DNA from: Bemisia tabaci
Taxonomy: Eukaryota > Arthropoda > Insecta > Hemiptera > Aleyrodidae
Direction: 5' to 3'
Assembly (NCBI RefSeq): GCF_918797505.1
Contig: NC_092795.1
Span: 16,417,131-16,481,130, forward strand
DNA length: 64,000 bases
The position numbers and the translations under genes are program-made. The notes beneath the pieces were generated by a model. It was not told the DNA's origin, did not search any database, and worked only from the letters and a program-made list of their open reading frames with translations. Of the stretch, positions 11,952 through 23,216 are shown piece after piece (positions within the stretch are counted from its first letter, which is position 1; each line of letters begins with the position of its first letter).

Positions 11952-12187
11952 CACTGGGGGAAAAAAAAACACATTGGATCTAGAGGCCAGACTCTTGAAA
12001 ACGTTGACAAGAAAGAATACTTTTGATTCAATCGGATTTTTGCTTGAATCAAAACGAAATCCGCTTAAATTAAGAGGCTTGGTTCTTGATTCAAGCTAGA
12101 TTCTGATCGAATCAAGAGTACTTTTTCTTGTCGATGTTTTTAAGAGTCTGGACTCTAGATCCAATGTGTTTTTTTTTTCCCCCAGTG
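11952..12187. mobile_element. Foldback MITE family B, copy 3 (inverted interior)
   Basis: The termini are CACTGGGGGAAAAAAAAAC and TTTTTTTTTCCCCCAGTG. The asymmetric interior lies in the opposite orientation to the two other copies, so this is an independent insertion. The flanking bases CA on both sides could be a short target duplication. Confidence 0.75.
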
Positions 12188-12202
12188 CATGTGATCAGGC
12201 GT

Positions 12203-12372
12203 AGGGCAGTAGCGTGGCGTGCTTGGCGATATATCGATTGCTCTGCCATTTAAACCTGTGGAAAACGATCGATAAACAGGGTGTTCGTAGCGAACACCTC
12301 AATAGTCGATTCTTTACCACAGCCTCAAGTGGGGGAATATCGATAATCGATTATTCACGCCTCGCAACTGGC
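12203..12372 (+). repeat. Dispersed repeat family D, copy 2
   Basis: Matches the complement of 2750-2905: GTGGCGTGCTTGGCGATATA, CTGCCATTTAAACC, CAGGGTGTTCGTAGCGAACA, CGATTCTTTACCAC. It contains a near-perfect palindrome GTGTTCGTAGCGAACAC. A third copy lies at about 35000-35180. Confidence 0.5.
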
Positions 12373-12604
12373 GTAGGGTGTATCTTTTCGAGATATTTTC
12401 TGACTGATTCGCCGTTTCCCTGACGAGAGACAGTAACTCCATTCCAAGGTTGCAATTTTGCCAAAATTGCTTCAAACAATTCGATTTTTTACAGAAGTGT
12501 ACCTGTGCAATTTTTGTTCGAAATGTGTATGATATTTGCAGGAGATCAGAAGAAAAATCAGAGAAATTTTCAGCAAAACTTTCCCAAAATTCTCCTGGTA
12601 AAAA

Positions 12605-12861
12605 CAGGGTTGCCACAGAATTTAGAAAATGAAATGCCCTGACATTTCCCTGACATATTTTGGTGAAATTCCCTGCCAATTGAAGATGTGCATGACGGAT
12701 GGTTAAGAAGGCATAATTAAAAATAGTTTTCAGGCAAAATTTGTTGTTCGAAACCTCAAACCCATTCAAGAAAGCAAATGAAGGTGATGTGACAAATTTT
12801 CTCTGACACTTTCGTCATTTTCCCTGACATTTCCCGGTTTTCCTTGATTGTGGCAACTCTG
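12605..12861. mobile_element. hAT-like MITE family A, copy with likely target duplication
   Basis: It begins CAGGGTTGCCACAG and ends TTGTGGCAACTCTG. Bases TAAAAA occur immediately outside both ends, a plausible part of a target duplication. The interior repeats TTCCCTGAC/TTTCCCTGACAT phrases and shares TTTGTTGTTCGAAAC with the copy at 13978-14227. Confidence 0.65.
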
Positions 12862-12879
12862 TAAAAAAGCAATTTGCGC

Positions 12880-13030
12880 AGGGAAATTTGACAACAGTGA
12901 AATGTAGTTGCGTTCTTTCGTAAGGAAAACGACGAATTGTGAATCAGGGTAACAAAAATTTTCTTGGATTTCAAAATTCCCTGACTATTCAAGATTTTGG
13001 AACATAAAATTCCCTGGCTTCTCAACAAAA
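12880..13030. repeat. Decayed family A fragment
   Basis: Contains AAATTCCCTGACTATTC and AAAATTCCCTGGCTT, phrases of the family A interior, without recognisable ends. Confidence 0.35.
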
Positions 13031-13169
13031 TTTTGGCATGATTTCTCCTCAACAAGTTCTTTTAGCCGAAAATGTAAGTGCAGTCTCTTTATAATTGAAA
13101 AAAAATGCGTTATTTTCCGGCGTAAAGAAAAAAATTTAAGGTGACCCAGTCTAACCATGGTAACGGAAG

Positions 13170-13370
13170 TCGTCCTCAAGGGTCTCAGGATGTGAAAATG
13201 GTGTTGGTCTTCTAGATCCTACCCTTTTTTTCTTCAAAACAATCACCACAAATATTCCAAACCCTACACCTAATAAATCCTACTCCTAAAATATTATACT
13301 AAATGTCTCTAGATGGCTATAGGCTCCTCTACGGGAGTAAAAGCCACTAAAATAACAAGAAGAAGAAGAA
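13170..13370 (+). repeat. LINE-like 3' end with (AAG)n tail
   Basis: CTATAGGCTCCTCTACGGGAG and TAAAAGCCACTAAAATAACA lead into AAGAAGAAGAAG at about 13360. A trinucleotide tail after such a segment is typical of insect non-LTR retrotransposon 3' ends. No reverse transcriptase frame is present; the upstream limit is a guess. Confidence 0.4.
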
Positions 13371-13977
13371 ATTTAAGGTTACGCAACGAAATTTCCAAAT
13401 TGTATTCCCTAATTTTCTAGAGTTGGGAAAAATTTCCTACGTTTTCGGTGACTTTTCAAGGAGCTTGTCACCCTTGCCTTCTGACTTCAAAGACAATACG
13501 GGCTGAAAAAGGATAATTTTGTCGATGCAGAACGCTAGAAAACGTAGACGATACTAATATTTCGATTCTGCCGTGATATTAGTTTATATTTTAAATTTTT
13601 GATTCGCTTCGGTGATAGGCTGAACGGATAAAAATAAAATTGAGACCGAATCCAAATGAGGTACACGAAGGTAGATACTTCGTGAAACTAGCGCGAGCGC
13701 GCGACATTCCAAAATGGTGGGTGAAGTAATTATGACCGCGCACTGATGCGGCAATTAAAATTTCACGCTTTGAGAGATACCTGATACCAATTTGGTTGAA
13801 ATGGCTTTCCTTGCAAACTGCCATCACCCATCCATATTTAAAATATATGAACAGCTTATTAAGAGCAAGGACCGTACTGTGAAAGATTTTTTGGAGCATT
13901 GCCTCACATCATTCCCTGCTCATAGTCGAAAGGAAAAAAGAAAACGAATTTTGCTTCACCTTTGTAATCTCCCTTTC

Positions 13978-14227
13978 AAGGTTGCTACAGAATTCGGAGG
14001 ATGAAATTCCCTGCCATTTCCCTGACCCATTTGAGTAAAATTCCCTGACAATTGAAGATATACCGGATGGTTAAAAAGACATAATTTGAAATAGTTTCAG
14101 ACAAAATTTGTTGTTCGAAACGACAAACCCTGTCTAAAAGGCAAATAAATGTGAATTAACAATTTTTCCCCCTGACATTTCCAGGATTTCTCTGACTTTT
14201 TAAAATTCCCTGACTGTGGCGACCCTG
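13978..14227. mobile_element. hAT-like MITE family A, copy 3
   Basis: The left end AAGGTTGCTACAG is degraded; the right end GTGGCGACCCTG is good. The interior matches 12605-12861 over its whole length, including CCGGATGGTTAAAAAGACAT and AAATTTGTTGTTCGAAAC. Confidence 0.6.
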
Positions 14228-14929
14228 TCCATTGATACAAAAAAATAATTTTTCATGCGTTAGTCTGCGTTGGTTCGTGTTGTGTTTTAATCTTCAATAC
14301 AAGATAATTGTCCTTAACTTAGCAGCATCTCAGTTTGCGTCACGCACAAAATGAACAGACAAACACGAAAAACTAAAATGGAGACATTTAGTCATATCAA
14401 TGCCTTGCTTCCGGACACAATCCGATAATTTTTCATGGAAAAAAACTCCGTGTAAAGCTCTTCGAGCCCAAAAATGTCATGCAAACACAGAGCTCGTGTT
14501 GATGTGACATTTGAGATTCTGCGAGTACAGGTCGTCAGAATCTCCTGTTTTATTTCAGGCTATTATCAATTCGTTTGATACCGAAGTAAATAAGTACATA
14601 AGTACAGAGATAAATAAAATATTGCAAATTAAGCAGAAATGCGTGCAGAGACACTGAAACAACGATACATATACAATGATTGGAGGGCGTAGCCCCGCAT
14701 TTTTTCTCCGCATTGATTCACGGCAGCTGAGGGTTAAGAAAAGTCTGACTTTCCAGTAATCGTACGTTGCCCCTCTCAATTTGATAACGTCACCAATGAA
14801 CATACTTAGACGTTTTTCTCCCTTTGCAGCTTGAAATTGCGATACGTTCAGTCTCGATATATTTGTCACCCCCCTCTTTCCCGGGGCCCCACTACATCAA
14901 AATTAACAATTTTTCTCCCGGTTTTTGGC
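14228..14929. other. Gene-free stretch
   Basis: AT-rich sequence in which I can identify neither exon nor repeat class. Confidence 0.4.
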
Positions 14930-15245
14930 CGGGGTGTCTACTAGAACAGGCTCGTCAAAAATAAGTACTTTTACAGTAATTATTCAGTACATTCTCGAGA
15001 AATTCAGTACCTCCTCCAACAAAAAAATTCCGTGCTTTGTCAGGACTTCCATTTGACGAAATTGGAAAAATTTCAAAAATTTGAAATTGCGACAAAAATT
15101 ATAAAATTTAAATTGCGACAAAAATTTAAAAAAATTTCGGACCTTTTTGCAGAATTTCCGCACTTTTTCAGTACTTTCGGACCGCCCTTAAAAATTCAGT
15201 ACTATTCCCAGACTTTCCGGAAGTTCCGGACTTGTAGGCACTCTG
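14930..15245. mobile_element. MITE-like element family F, long copy
   Basis: The left end CGGGGTGTCTACTAG and right end CTTGTAGGCACTCTG form an imperfect inverted repeat close to the ends at 41054-41164 (CAGGGTGTTTATCAG and GTAGACACCCTG). The interior has repeated AAATTGCGACAAAAATT phrases and several TTCAGTAC words. Confidence 0.45.
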
Positions 15246-18200
15246 GTCCGATACATAGACCTTGCCTCCACCTGGGGGGGGGGGGGGGGGAGAGGAGGTT
15301 GTCCGTGGGATTTGTTTCAGGGAAAAATCTCACTTGCGGAGTTGGGAAAACTAACGAGTTAGTCAATACTAATCACAGTACCAAGCAGAGTCCTTTCGGG
15401 GTCCTGAGAGTGACTCAGAGAGAAGGAGGAAACATTTTGATGCTTTATTCGGGAAGAAGCCCAGAAGTTTCATTCTTGCGATTCGAACTTGGGACATACT
15501 CCATGAAACGTTCCGCGGAGAGAAAAGCCTATTCATGAAAGGAAATTGAATTTCGAGTATCTCTCCAGCTCAAGCAGAAATTTTTCTTGTGCACCCATCA
15601 TTGTTCTTCAAAAAAAAAAAAAATAACAATAAATAGATAAATACCTAAATAAATAAATAAATAAAATAAAAACCGAAGGCCCCAGAATTGATTTTAGGTC
15701 AATGTTTTTTATCTCTCTTTTGACTGGCAGGGAGAATACCATATTTTTTTCTTTCTTTTTTTAAAATAAACCTACGTATAATTAGAGGTACCTTATACTT
15801 TCATTCTACGGCAAAAAACAGGGAGGATACACTCAAAAAACCATGGAGAGGCCATTATTTGCGGGAAATGACTGGACTAATGACTGTTAAACGGAATTTT
15901 TATGCCTCAGCAGTTGGAAAGAGGGGGCCAACCCGGTGACTCGTGCTCGTTATCAGCAGATTTGATTGCGAATTTCGTGCGTCGCGCAATATTTCTATCC
16001 TAGCAGAGACGTGAAATAACGAAACCTTAAAATCGTAAAATTTCAAGTACGTGAAACAGTTCCGTAAATTTCCGAAATTCATGCGCTGCGTGCTTCAAAT
16101 TGCAAATTATCAGTCAAACACACGGTGTCTATAACTAAGTCCTTAACTTTACCAGCTGCAATAATATATACTCGGGGCGATATTATCAAATTTCCCCGAT
16201 TTTTCACATCGACAATCCGCACGCATACGAATAAAAACGAAAAAAAAAAAGAAAAAAGAGGGGGGGGGGGGGGGAATGCATTCATTTCACTGCAAATGTC
16301 AGAAAATTGTGAGCCATTTCATCCACAAGGGTCCATCATACGATTAACTTAAGATTTCAATTACTAGTTGAGATTTATTCCTCTCTTCACAGTTCACACG
16401 AAGCTAAGGACATCGGGCTCCCCCTCGCGCGTGGGGTGACCTAAGAGAAACCCCCCCCCCCCCCCCTTTTTACGAGTCGTCTCTAATTGGCCAATCCGCC
16501 TGGTGCCCACTTGCTGGGGCCCTTAGGAAAAGTTAAATGACTTTCATTTTTCACCGAAAATGTCTCGAAAACAATGAAAAATTGATACGTCGAAGATTTC
16601 AAAAATCAATTTTCCAGATTTTTCTGAAGAAATTGATGGCTTTAACAATCAATACATGACTCATTAGTGCATGTATTACAACACATGTCTTTAATCTCAA
16701 CACACTGAACAGCACGAACTGGATTTTTTTTTTATTTTTCCAACTTGAAATAAGACGCAAATTGTCAAGCAATTTGTATTTCAGCTCTTGTTTTCTCCTT
16801 GGGGTGCGAAATTTTTCGATGAAAACTGTTTTTCTCGACAAGAAATGAACTACAACAGAGGAGCAAACTGATTTCTCAAATTCTCGGGGCTAATGCGAAC
16901 TTCTGACCTTGATGTTGTAGAATGAGGAATGTGCCGAAAATACAGCGATATTGAGATGGAGATCTCGATTAATTCTTACTCCAAGGAACTTTCTGCACCC
17001 CTCCACCGTGATATAAATTTGTTAAATCTGCCTGGTGATTCAACGAAAGAGCACATGGCACGAATCGCCAGATTTCAGTGGTCATTTCCGCAAGTTAGCA
17101 ACGCTGTTATTCCCTTATTTAGATCGATTTCGAACGATCGATTCTTGTTGAGGCAGCTCGTCTAGGTGGATATCGATTGTTTTACATATACGTCAATGGA
17201 CAAGATCCAGTCATTCAGTTAGTTTAGTATTATCCAGTTTCTAGCTCTTACCACACTCGAACTGTGTTCCTTGGTAGAGCGAATAAAGTACAATATTTTT
17301 GCAACTTTGCAATTCCTCATTAATTTTCCACCGTCAGTGTCTCATAAGGACTCATGGAATAATTGGTAAAAAAAAATGTATAGCACATTCCTTCCAAAAG
17401 TTAAAAAAACACGAATGATTTTGAAAGAAGCTGGGAAGTGGGCTGGCATGGCCTGATATTTGGTATCATTTAATTTTTTCATTTAGAATTAGAAATTGCT
17501 GCACTGATGGGAATACATAGCTGTAGTGTCGTTTTCTCCCTGCCAATATTCTTAAGAGAAACTTTTTTGATTTCTAAGAATTAAATAATACTACATCTAA
17601 CTCATACTTAAAGAAAGGAAAAGAACCTGTCTGATTGAGCCTGAACAAAAATTGAACTATTGCGTTATAAAACAAAATTCATTAAATATGGCTGACAAAT
17701 AAAAGAAGGAGTATGAAAAAATATAGGAAAAAAAAAGAAAAAATAGGTGATGTAGCAGTTTGAAAAAAAAAGCGAAGGGTCTATTTCATTATATTATCGA
17801 GCTAGGTGGAGGTTGGACATTTTACGCAGTAAATAATATTAGCTTGAGAGTTATTGGTAAATAGACTGTCTCACTTTCCTTATCTGTACGTACAGAGTAT
17901 ACGTATTGATACAGCTGCTCCTAACTCTAGTGTGATTTTGACAGTTCACAAACAAACGACTGTGATTCATTTAATCAACAGCGAAACAGTGGTAAAGCTA
18001 GGGTAAGATGCACAATGAATTTTAGATACTTGAGGCTTCCATCAAGGGAATAAAACTCGGAGAGAGAATTTAAAAAGTTAGTCCCTTGATAAGCACGCCT
18101 CTTGGTTTTCAACACTGAAAATTTCAAACTAATCACTGGATCAATTTTTAGAAAATTTTTGAAGGATGATAAGTACCTAAACGATTGGGCTAAAAAGAGA

Positions 18201-20035
18201 TTTTCAGATTAAACGCTAAGACCGGGGCATGTTTTTGTTTCATAGTATGTTTCAGCATCAAAATGCGGCAATCATATTGACTAATTCTTTTTGGTATTCA
18301 TCAGAATTGTTTTGGGGAAATGGTGAAGTTTCTTTTCAACTTCAATCACAGATCCCCATTTTAATTTCTGATTAAGGCACCCCTTTAAGTGGTACCTTTC
18401 TGCTGTATTGAGTAAAAAACCTCTGACTCAAACAAACATTGCTCTCCTAAAGTGAGGAGAAAGTCAAAGAAAAAGTAGATAAATCTTGTGACGATGCCGA
18501 TTCAGAGGTTCTTTGAAACAAAGGCACATAAACTGAGCAATGCTACCAGGACAGCGCGACTGGTGCATCATATGCAGATGAACCATTTAAAAGATCTATA
18601 AGAATTTGTCTCCTACAAACTTATTTTCCTTTTTTCACGCATTTTGCTCTGAAAACAATGTGAACACTACTTGCTTTGGTATGCTACAAATGAAATAAGC
18701 CTTGCACAACCTTACCAGCACTGTAAAGCTTAAACGCCCTTGCTCCTTGAAAATTACTTATTAATGGGACGGATAAGAAAATTTGTTACTAATTCTTTTA
18801 ATTCTGGTGATTATTTTAGCACCTTTAAATTTGTAACGATTACCTGACAGTTCTTCAGGATTCATCAATATTTCATAAAATAATTAGAATCTGTAAGAAC
18901 CAAATAAATATGTTTCCACTAGCATTTGACTAATAAACTTCTTAGTTGATAAACATACCCATTTTTCTTATGAAAACAAAAATAATGACCGCACTTACTC
19001 TGGAATTTAACTGGTTATCCTGTTAAAATTCTTAGTGATTTCGATAAATTTTGATAATTAAAAATACCTATGCAAGAGCACACTCGACAATCAAAACAAC
19101 AATATAATGACCAGCACACAGCCACCATAACAGTACTGATCATTGACTTGCGGTGCTGAGTGAAGTCAGAAGTACAGTACAGCACCTAAAAAAAGAATTT
19201 TCATCCTGCCGTAGGAACAATAAGAAGCTTTGGGAAAAGAGAAAGTTGTTAGGATATCATCTCCGACCAGCAGGTCAGTTTCAAAAGACAGTAAAATGCG
19301 GAAGACCTTTGAATCGAATTAAACCGGAATGCTCCGTAACAAATTGATCAGTAGAGTCACAACGGAATCTTGAAATTCAAGTTTCTAATAATTAGTTGCC
19401 GTAGATATTTATCGTTCAGCTTCTCTCCAATTCATTACACATTTAGAAATGAGTCTTGAAATTGGATTAATTTCGAATTGTTGACAGCATAATACACATT
19501 CCAATTGGGACATTTGTGACACAAGGTAAAGATATTAGCACAGCCTAGAGAGTGAGAAAGATTTTTGGCTTTCATCGAATAGTTCAAGCACTTTACACAG
19601 AGCAAGGAAACACAAATTTTCAGCTGCTGCAACATGCAAATTGCAGCATTTGAACTTCTGGATCTGGAGATTATGAACACACATGCGTCCCCCTGGTTAA
19701 ACAAATGGGTCCGACGAGTAGAGGTAATTGGAGGGTGAATTTTACACAAACGTTGAACATAAAGCAGCCGGAGTCTCTGTATGTACAAGGCTGGGGGTGT
19801 TGAAAAAGATACCTGAAATGTTAGAGATACTATCTAAAATTCTTGAAAAGAAGGCTGAAGAAATGCCACAAAAATAGATTAGCGGATAATCCCATTCTAA
19901 ACAGGATCGGGGTGCTTCCTGAAAGAGGTAACTTTTTCATAGGTTAGATAATAAATCAATAAAAAGTAAACGGTGCATTTTGGAGCAATAATAAATAGGA
20001 GAGAACTGAGAAGTTGGAGGTCCATGCCTGCTTAC
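15246..20035. other. Gene-free stretch left of LARP1 exon 1
   Basis: No exon is supported. It holds G or C runs at 15274-15290 (17 G), 16260-16274 (15 G) and 16451-16466 (16 C) and an A/T microsatellite near 15610-15670. From about 17300 to 20000 it is plain AT-rich sequence. Since the LARP1 donor at 20036 faces it, it should be LARP1 intron. Confidence 0.5.
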
Positions 20036-20663
20036 CTGTTGGGTGTTGTTGATGGGGTTGCAGAACACGTTTTTCGGCTGTCGGGTTGCCGTCAGCTTTC
20101 CCCGTAATGACAGCTGCACCATTTTTGAGGGTCCACGGGTTCACTTTGGGGATCGATGCTTCTACATAGGTTATTTTCTTTTCTGCCGATGCTCCATTTA
20201 CTTTGTTTTCATCGCCAGCCTTGCCCTGGTTCACTTTACTTTTGTCTTCGCTCTGACTATCACTCTTATCGCTGACGGGACGTTTATCAGGCTTGCTCGG
20301 GTGTTTATTTTCTTTAACATGTCGAGAGGAATTTCGGGGGATTTTAGCAGCACTGGGGGCTGAAGAATTGTCAGCCACATTGGAGCTAGTTCCATTTTTT
20401 AAAGCCGTTTTGGGGTTCGAAAGTGCCTCACTTTGTGGAGCCGTAGCTGGCTTGCCACTTTTGGGGAGAGGATTTGAGGCTGTTTTAGGGACTGTTTCTT
20501 CAAGAGGGGCACTTTCCTTGGCAGAAGAACTAACAGCAGCCGTTGCGTGAATATTTTCTTTGTTGCTGTCGATGTTCTTCGCAAGGGCACTGGCATACGA
20601 GATGCCGGTGGTCTCCGGACCACTGGCCCCATCTTTAGCTTGCGCTGCAACGTGCGCCGCCAT
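20036..20663 (-). CDS. larp: La-related protein 1, first coding exon only
   Basis: LARP1 binds 5'TOP mRNAs and links mTORC1 signalling to ribosomal-protein translation. This exon starts at ATG 20663 and runs to 20036, where a CAG/GTAAG donor ends it after about 209 residues. Most of it is low-complexity Ser/Ala/Lys/Pro sequence, as in the N terminus of other LARP1 proteins, with SYASALAKN near the start. The diagnostic part is near the exon end: KKITYVEASIPKVNPWTLKN, matching the conserved VEAPxPKVNPW block that precedes the WPTLGE-type motif in LARP1. No La-motif or DM15 exon is visible downstream on this strand in the window, so the remaining exons probably lie left of position 1 and the first coding intron would exceed 20 kb. 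In-frame translation beyond the donor is intronic. Confidence 0.85.
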
Positions 20664-23216
20664 TGTAAATAAGCGAGTCTAGCGTCCTCTAAATGCACCG
20701 TCCACGAGGCACGGAGAAACGAAATAATTTTCGTCACAAACTACACGATCTAAACCGGTAGGAATTACGAGAAGATGTTGTCCACAAAATCATTTTCAAC
20801 ACAAAACCATCGTGCGAGACGAATAACACTGATTACAGATTCTCAAAATCTGTGAAAACACGTTGCCACTGACCACCCGTAAACACCATCCGTGCACCTG
20901 ACCGAATTCAGAACTTGCGAAGCGAAACCGCACTGCTGATCGATAAAAATTATGCGCAAATGTGTGAGAATGATAAGTAAACCCGAAAACTGATCAGTAA
21001 TTCGATATGAATCCAAAAATAACAGAAGCACAATGAAGAACGCCCGTGGTTGAGAGCGAGGAACGTATGTGTAAATATACAACGCACTAAGGTGAGGTTA
21101 AAAGTTGACCGAGCCTTCAGTTCGATACTATAATTTAAAACTATGGATATTCACACTTAAAAACACTAAATTATTACCGGATATTCGATAACTTCGTCAA
21201 AATATTTGATTTTCGAGTAATTCACCAGGGAAAAAAGCTAAACTTGCCAACTAACCATGTGGTGTTATCGTGAGTTCGACCGTCGGTAGTTCTTGTTTAC
21301 GCCGACAGGTGCGCCACCTACTGAACTGAGCAATTTTTTTTTGTGCTATTTTTTTATGGTGTTTTTGTTTTTCCAAGACGTTTTTACGATTAGCGTGGCC
21401 AATGATTCAAAGACAAAGTGCTGAAGAGGGGGTGGAGCTTGCTTACTTCATACTAAACTAAACGATAAATTTGATGGCGAATGCCGAAGTTGATTGAAAA
21501 TAGCGGCAGTCACGGCGTTACGAACTTATTGCGTGTGAATGTACATCAAGCATCTAATCTGCCGTGCTAAGGAAAAACGCCGTATGAGCCATCAGGGGTT
21601 GCCAAGTTTACTTCAATTAAAACCGAATTTACTAGGAAAATTAGGAAATTTTCTTTTCCAACATTTTCAGACAATTTTGAATAAAATATCTGCAAATTTC
21701 AAGGAAAAATATGCATGAGTGTCCTCAATAATACATGTTTTATCAAAGGAAATTTGGCAATTATTAGATGTTCATATAGCATTCTTATGGTAATAATGTG
21801 CTATGTCATACGGGCACAGGTGATGCTGGGTACAATACTATCAAGTAACTACTTATGATCCAGTTTTAAACTATGCTTATTATCTCAGAATATTTTGAAA
21901 AAAAGACCAAGTTTTTGAAAGCAGAGAAAAAATGAAGGGTGTAAAAACTTTCCTCTCGAAACTTTTCATTGAGGATCATACGCCCAGTGGCGAGGTCTAA
22001 GGAGGGGGGGGGGGGAGGAGATTTTTCCATCCTTGTGAACAGGATAAAGGAAGAAAAAAATATATGCATGCTCCCGGTGCAATTTTCAGTGTGGAAGAAG
22101 ATGCCTACTTCAAAAAATTACTTTCGGCAGGAGGAGCAAAATTTTTTTTTTCAGGCCGGTGATGAGGAATATCCAAGATGCTATTTCAGTTGTTGCTACC
22201 CCAGTGCTGATAGACATTTGTAAAAAAATCAAAAAGGTAGGGAAATCTTTAATTTTTCGGCCTCAGTTATTGAGGGAGGAAATTCGCAAATTCTGTTGAC
22301 CAATACCAATATGGAAAAAAAAGCAATGAGTGAAAACACAGTGCAGAAGCACCCTTTTCCATGTATTCCTGTCCATTGTATTTTCGTTGCAATTGATTAG
22401 AAAAAAAATGATCCTTACAGCATGGGCCGTTCTAGACCTCTATGCTTGAGGGTGCCGAGAGGCTTGGAACGAAAGGCCAAAGGCTTAATTATAGCGCTTT
22501 AGTGGTGGGAAGCATCCCAAAAATTTTTTGTTATGTGAAAGACAGTTGGGCTGATGTATTGTAAAAGTGTCCTCTTTTCGTCTTTTCTACGATGACTCCT
22601 TAAAGCTAACGATATATCCCTTTTTCCAGGCACGCATGATATGCAGTAAAATTATCCAACTGCTCAGTACAGTAATTACTTTTCAAAAAGAAGAAATTCA
22701 ATTAACCAAAATGATACTGCCATTCATTTTTAAAAATTAAAATTAGATCTAAAGTATTCGGGCTTTTAAATCAATTGCTAAATCTTGATTGTACATTAGA
22801 CACACTACCAGAATTACATTACAAAATTCAACATTGAGCACAAAGGGACTGAAAACTTTTATATGTAATCTCTGAAGCAATTCTGAAACTAAAATGATGA
22901 AGATTTAAGCTGCTCTCACACAAGCAGTCCCAACTGTACAGTCCGGCAGGGGGCAAATATGCCCACAGAATGTCAATTTTGCCAGCGAAATGTCATTGAT
23001 TCTACAGTCGACCTGCTCGTTTGACAGTGGCTTGAAAATAAATTGATTAGTTCCACATTTTCTGAACTTAAATTAACTCCTCATTATTGCATTCTAATAA
23101 GAGAACAAAAAATAAGGCAAGATGATCAAATTCAATTTCATTTAATTTAATTCAAATCATACAAGATAGGTGGAGGATACTTGTACACTTCAAAGAACAT
23201 TTTTTTTTGTTGATAA
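20664..23216. other. Spacer between LARP1 5' end and CCDC113 3' end
   Basis: The first few hundred bases should contain the LARP1 5'UTR and promoter, but I see no clear TATA or initiator. A family C MITE occupies 21559-21797 and a 12-base G run lies at 22004-22015. No other gene is supported. Confidence 0.5.
21559..21797. mobile_element. Foldback MITE family C, copy 3
   Basis: The left end CTGCCGTGCTAAGGAAAAAC then GCCGTATGAGCCATCAGG; the right half has ATGTTCATATAGCATTCTTA. The right arm is more decayed than in 8914-9171. Confidence 0.55.

Noticed and set aside
12314..12769. 151-residue open frame on the minus strand
   Set aside because: It runs through a family D repeat and into a family A MITE; chance open frame in repeats.
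15032..15538. 168-residue open frame on the plus strand
   Set aside because: It crosses a poly-G tract and the end of a MITE, has repetitive Lys/Phe composition and no recognisable motif.
19435..19788. 117-residue minus-strand frame as a possible second LARP1 exon
   Set aside because: Cys/Leu-rich sequence with no LARP1 similarity and no phase-compatible splice sites.
20043..20550. Plus-strand frames overlapping LARP1 exon 1
   Set aside because: Antisense shadows of the low-complexity LARP1 exon.
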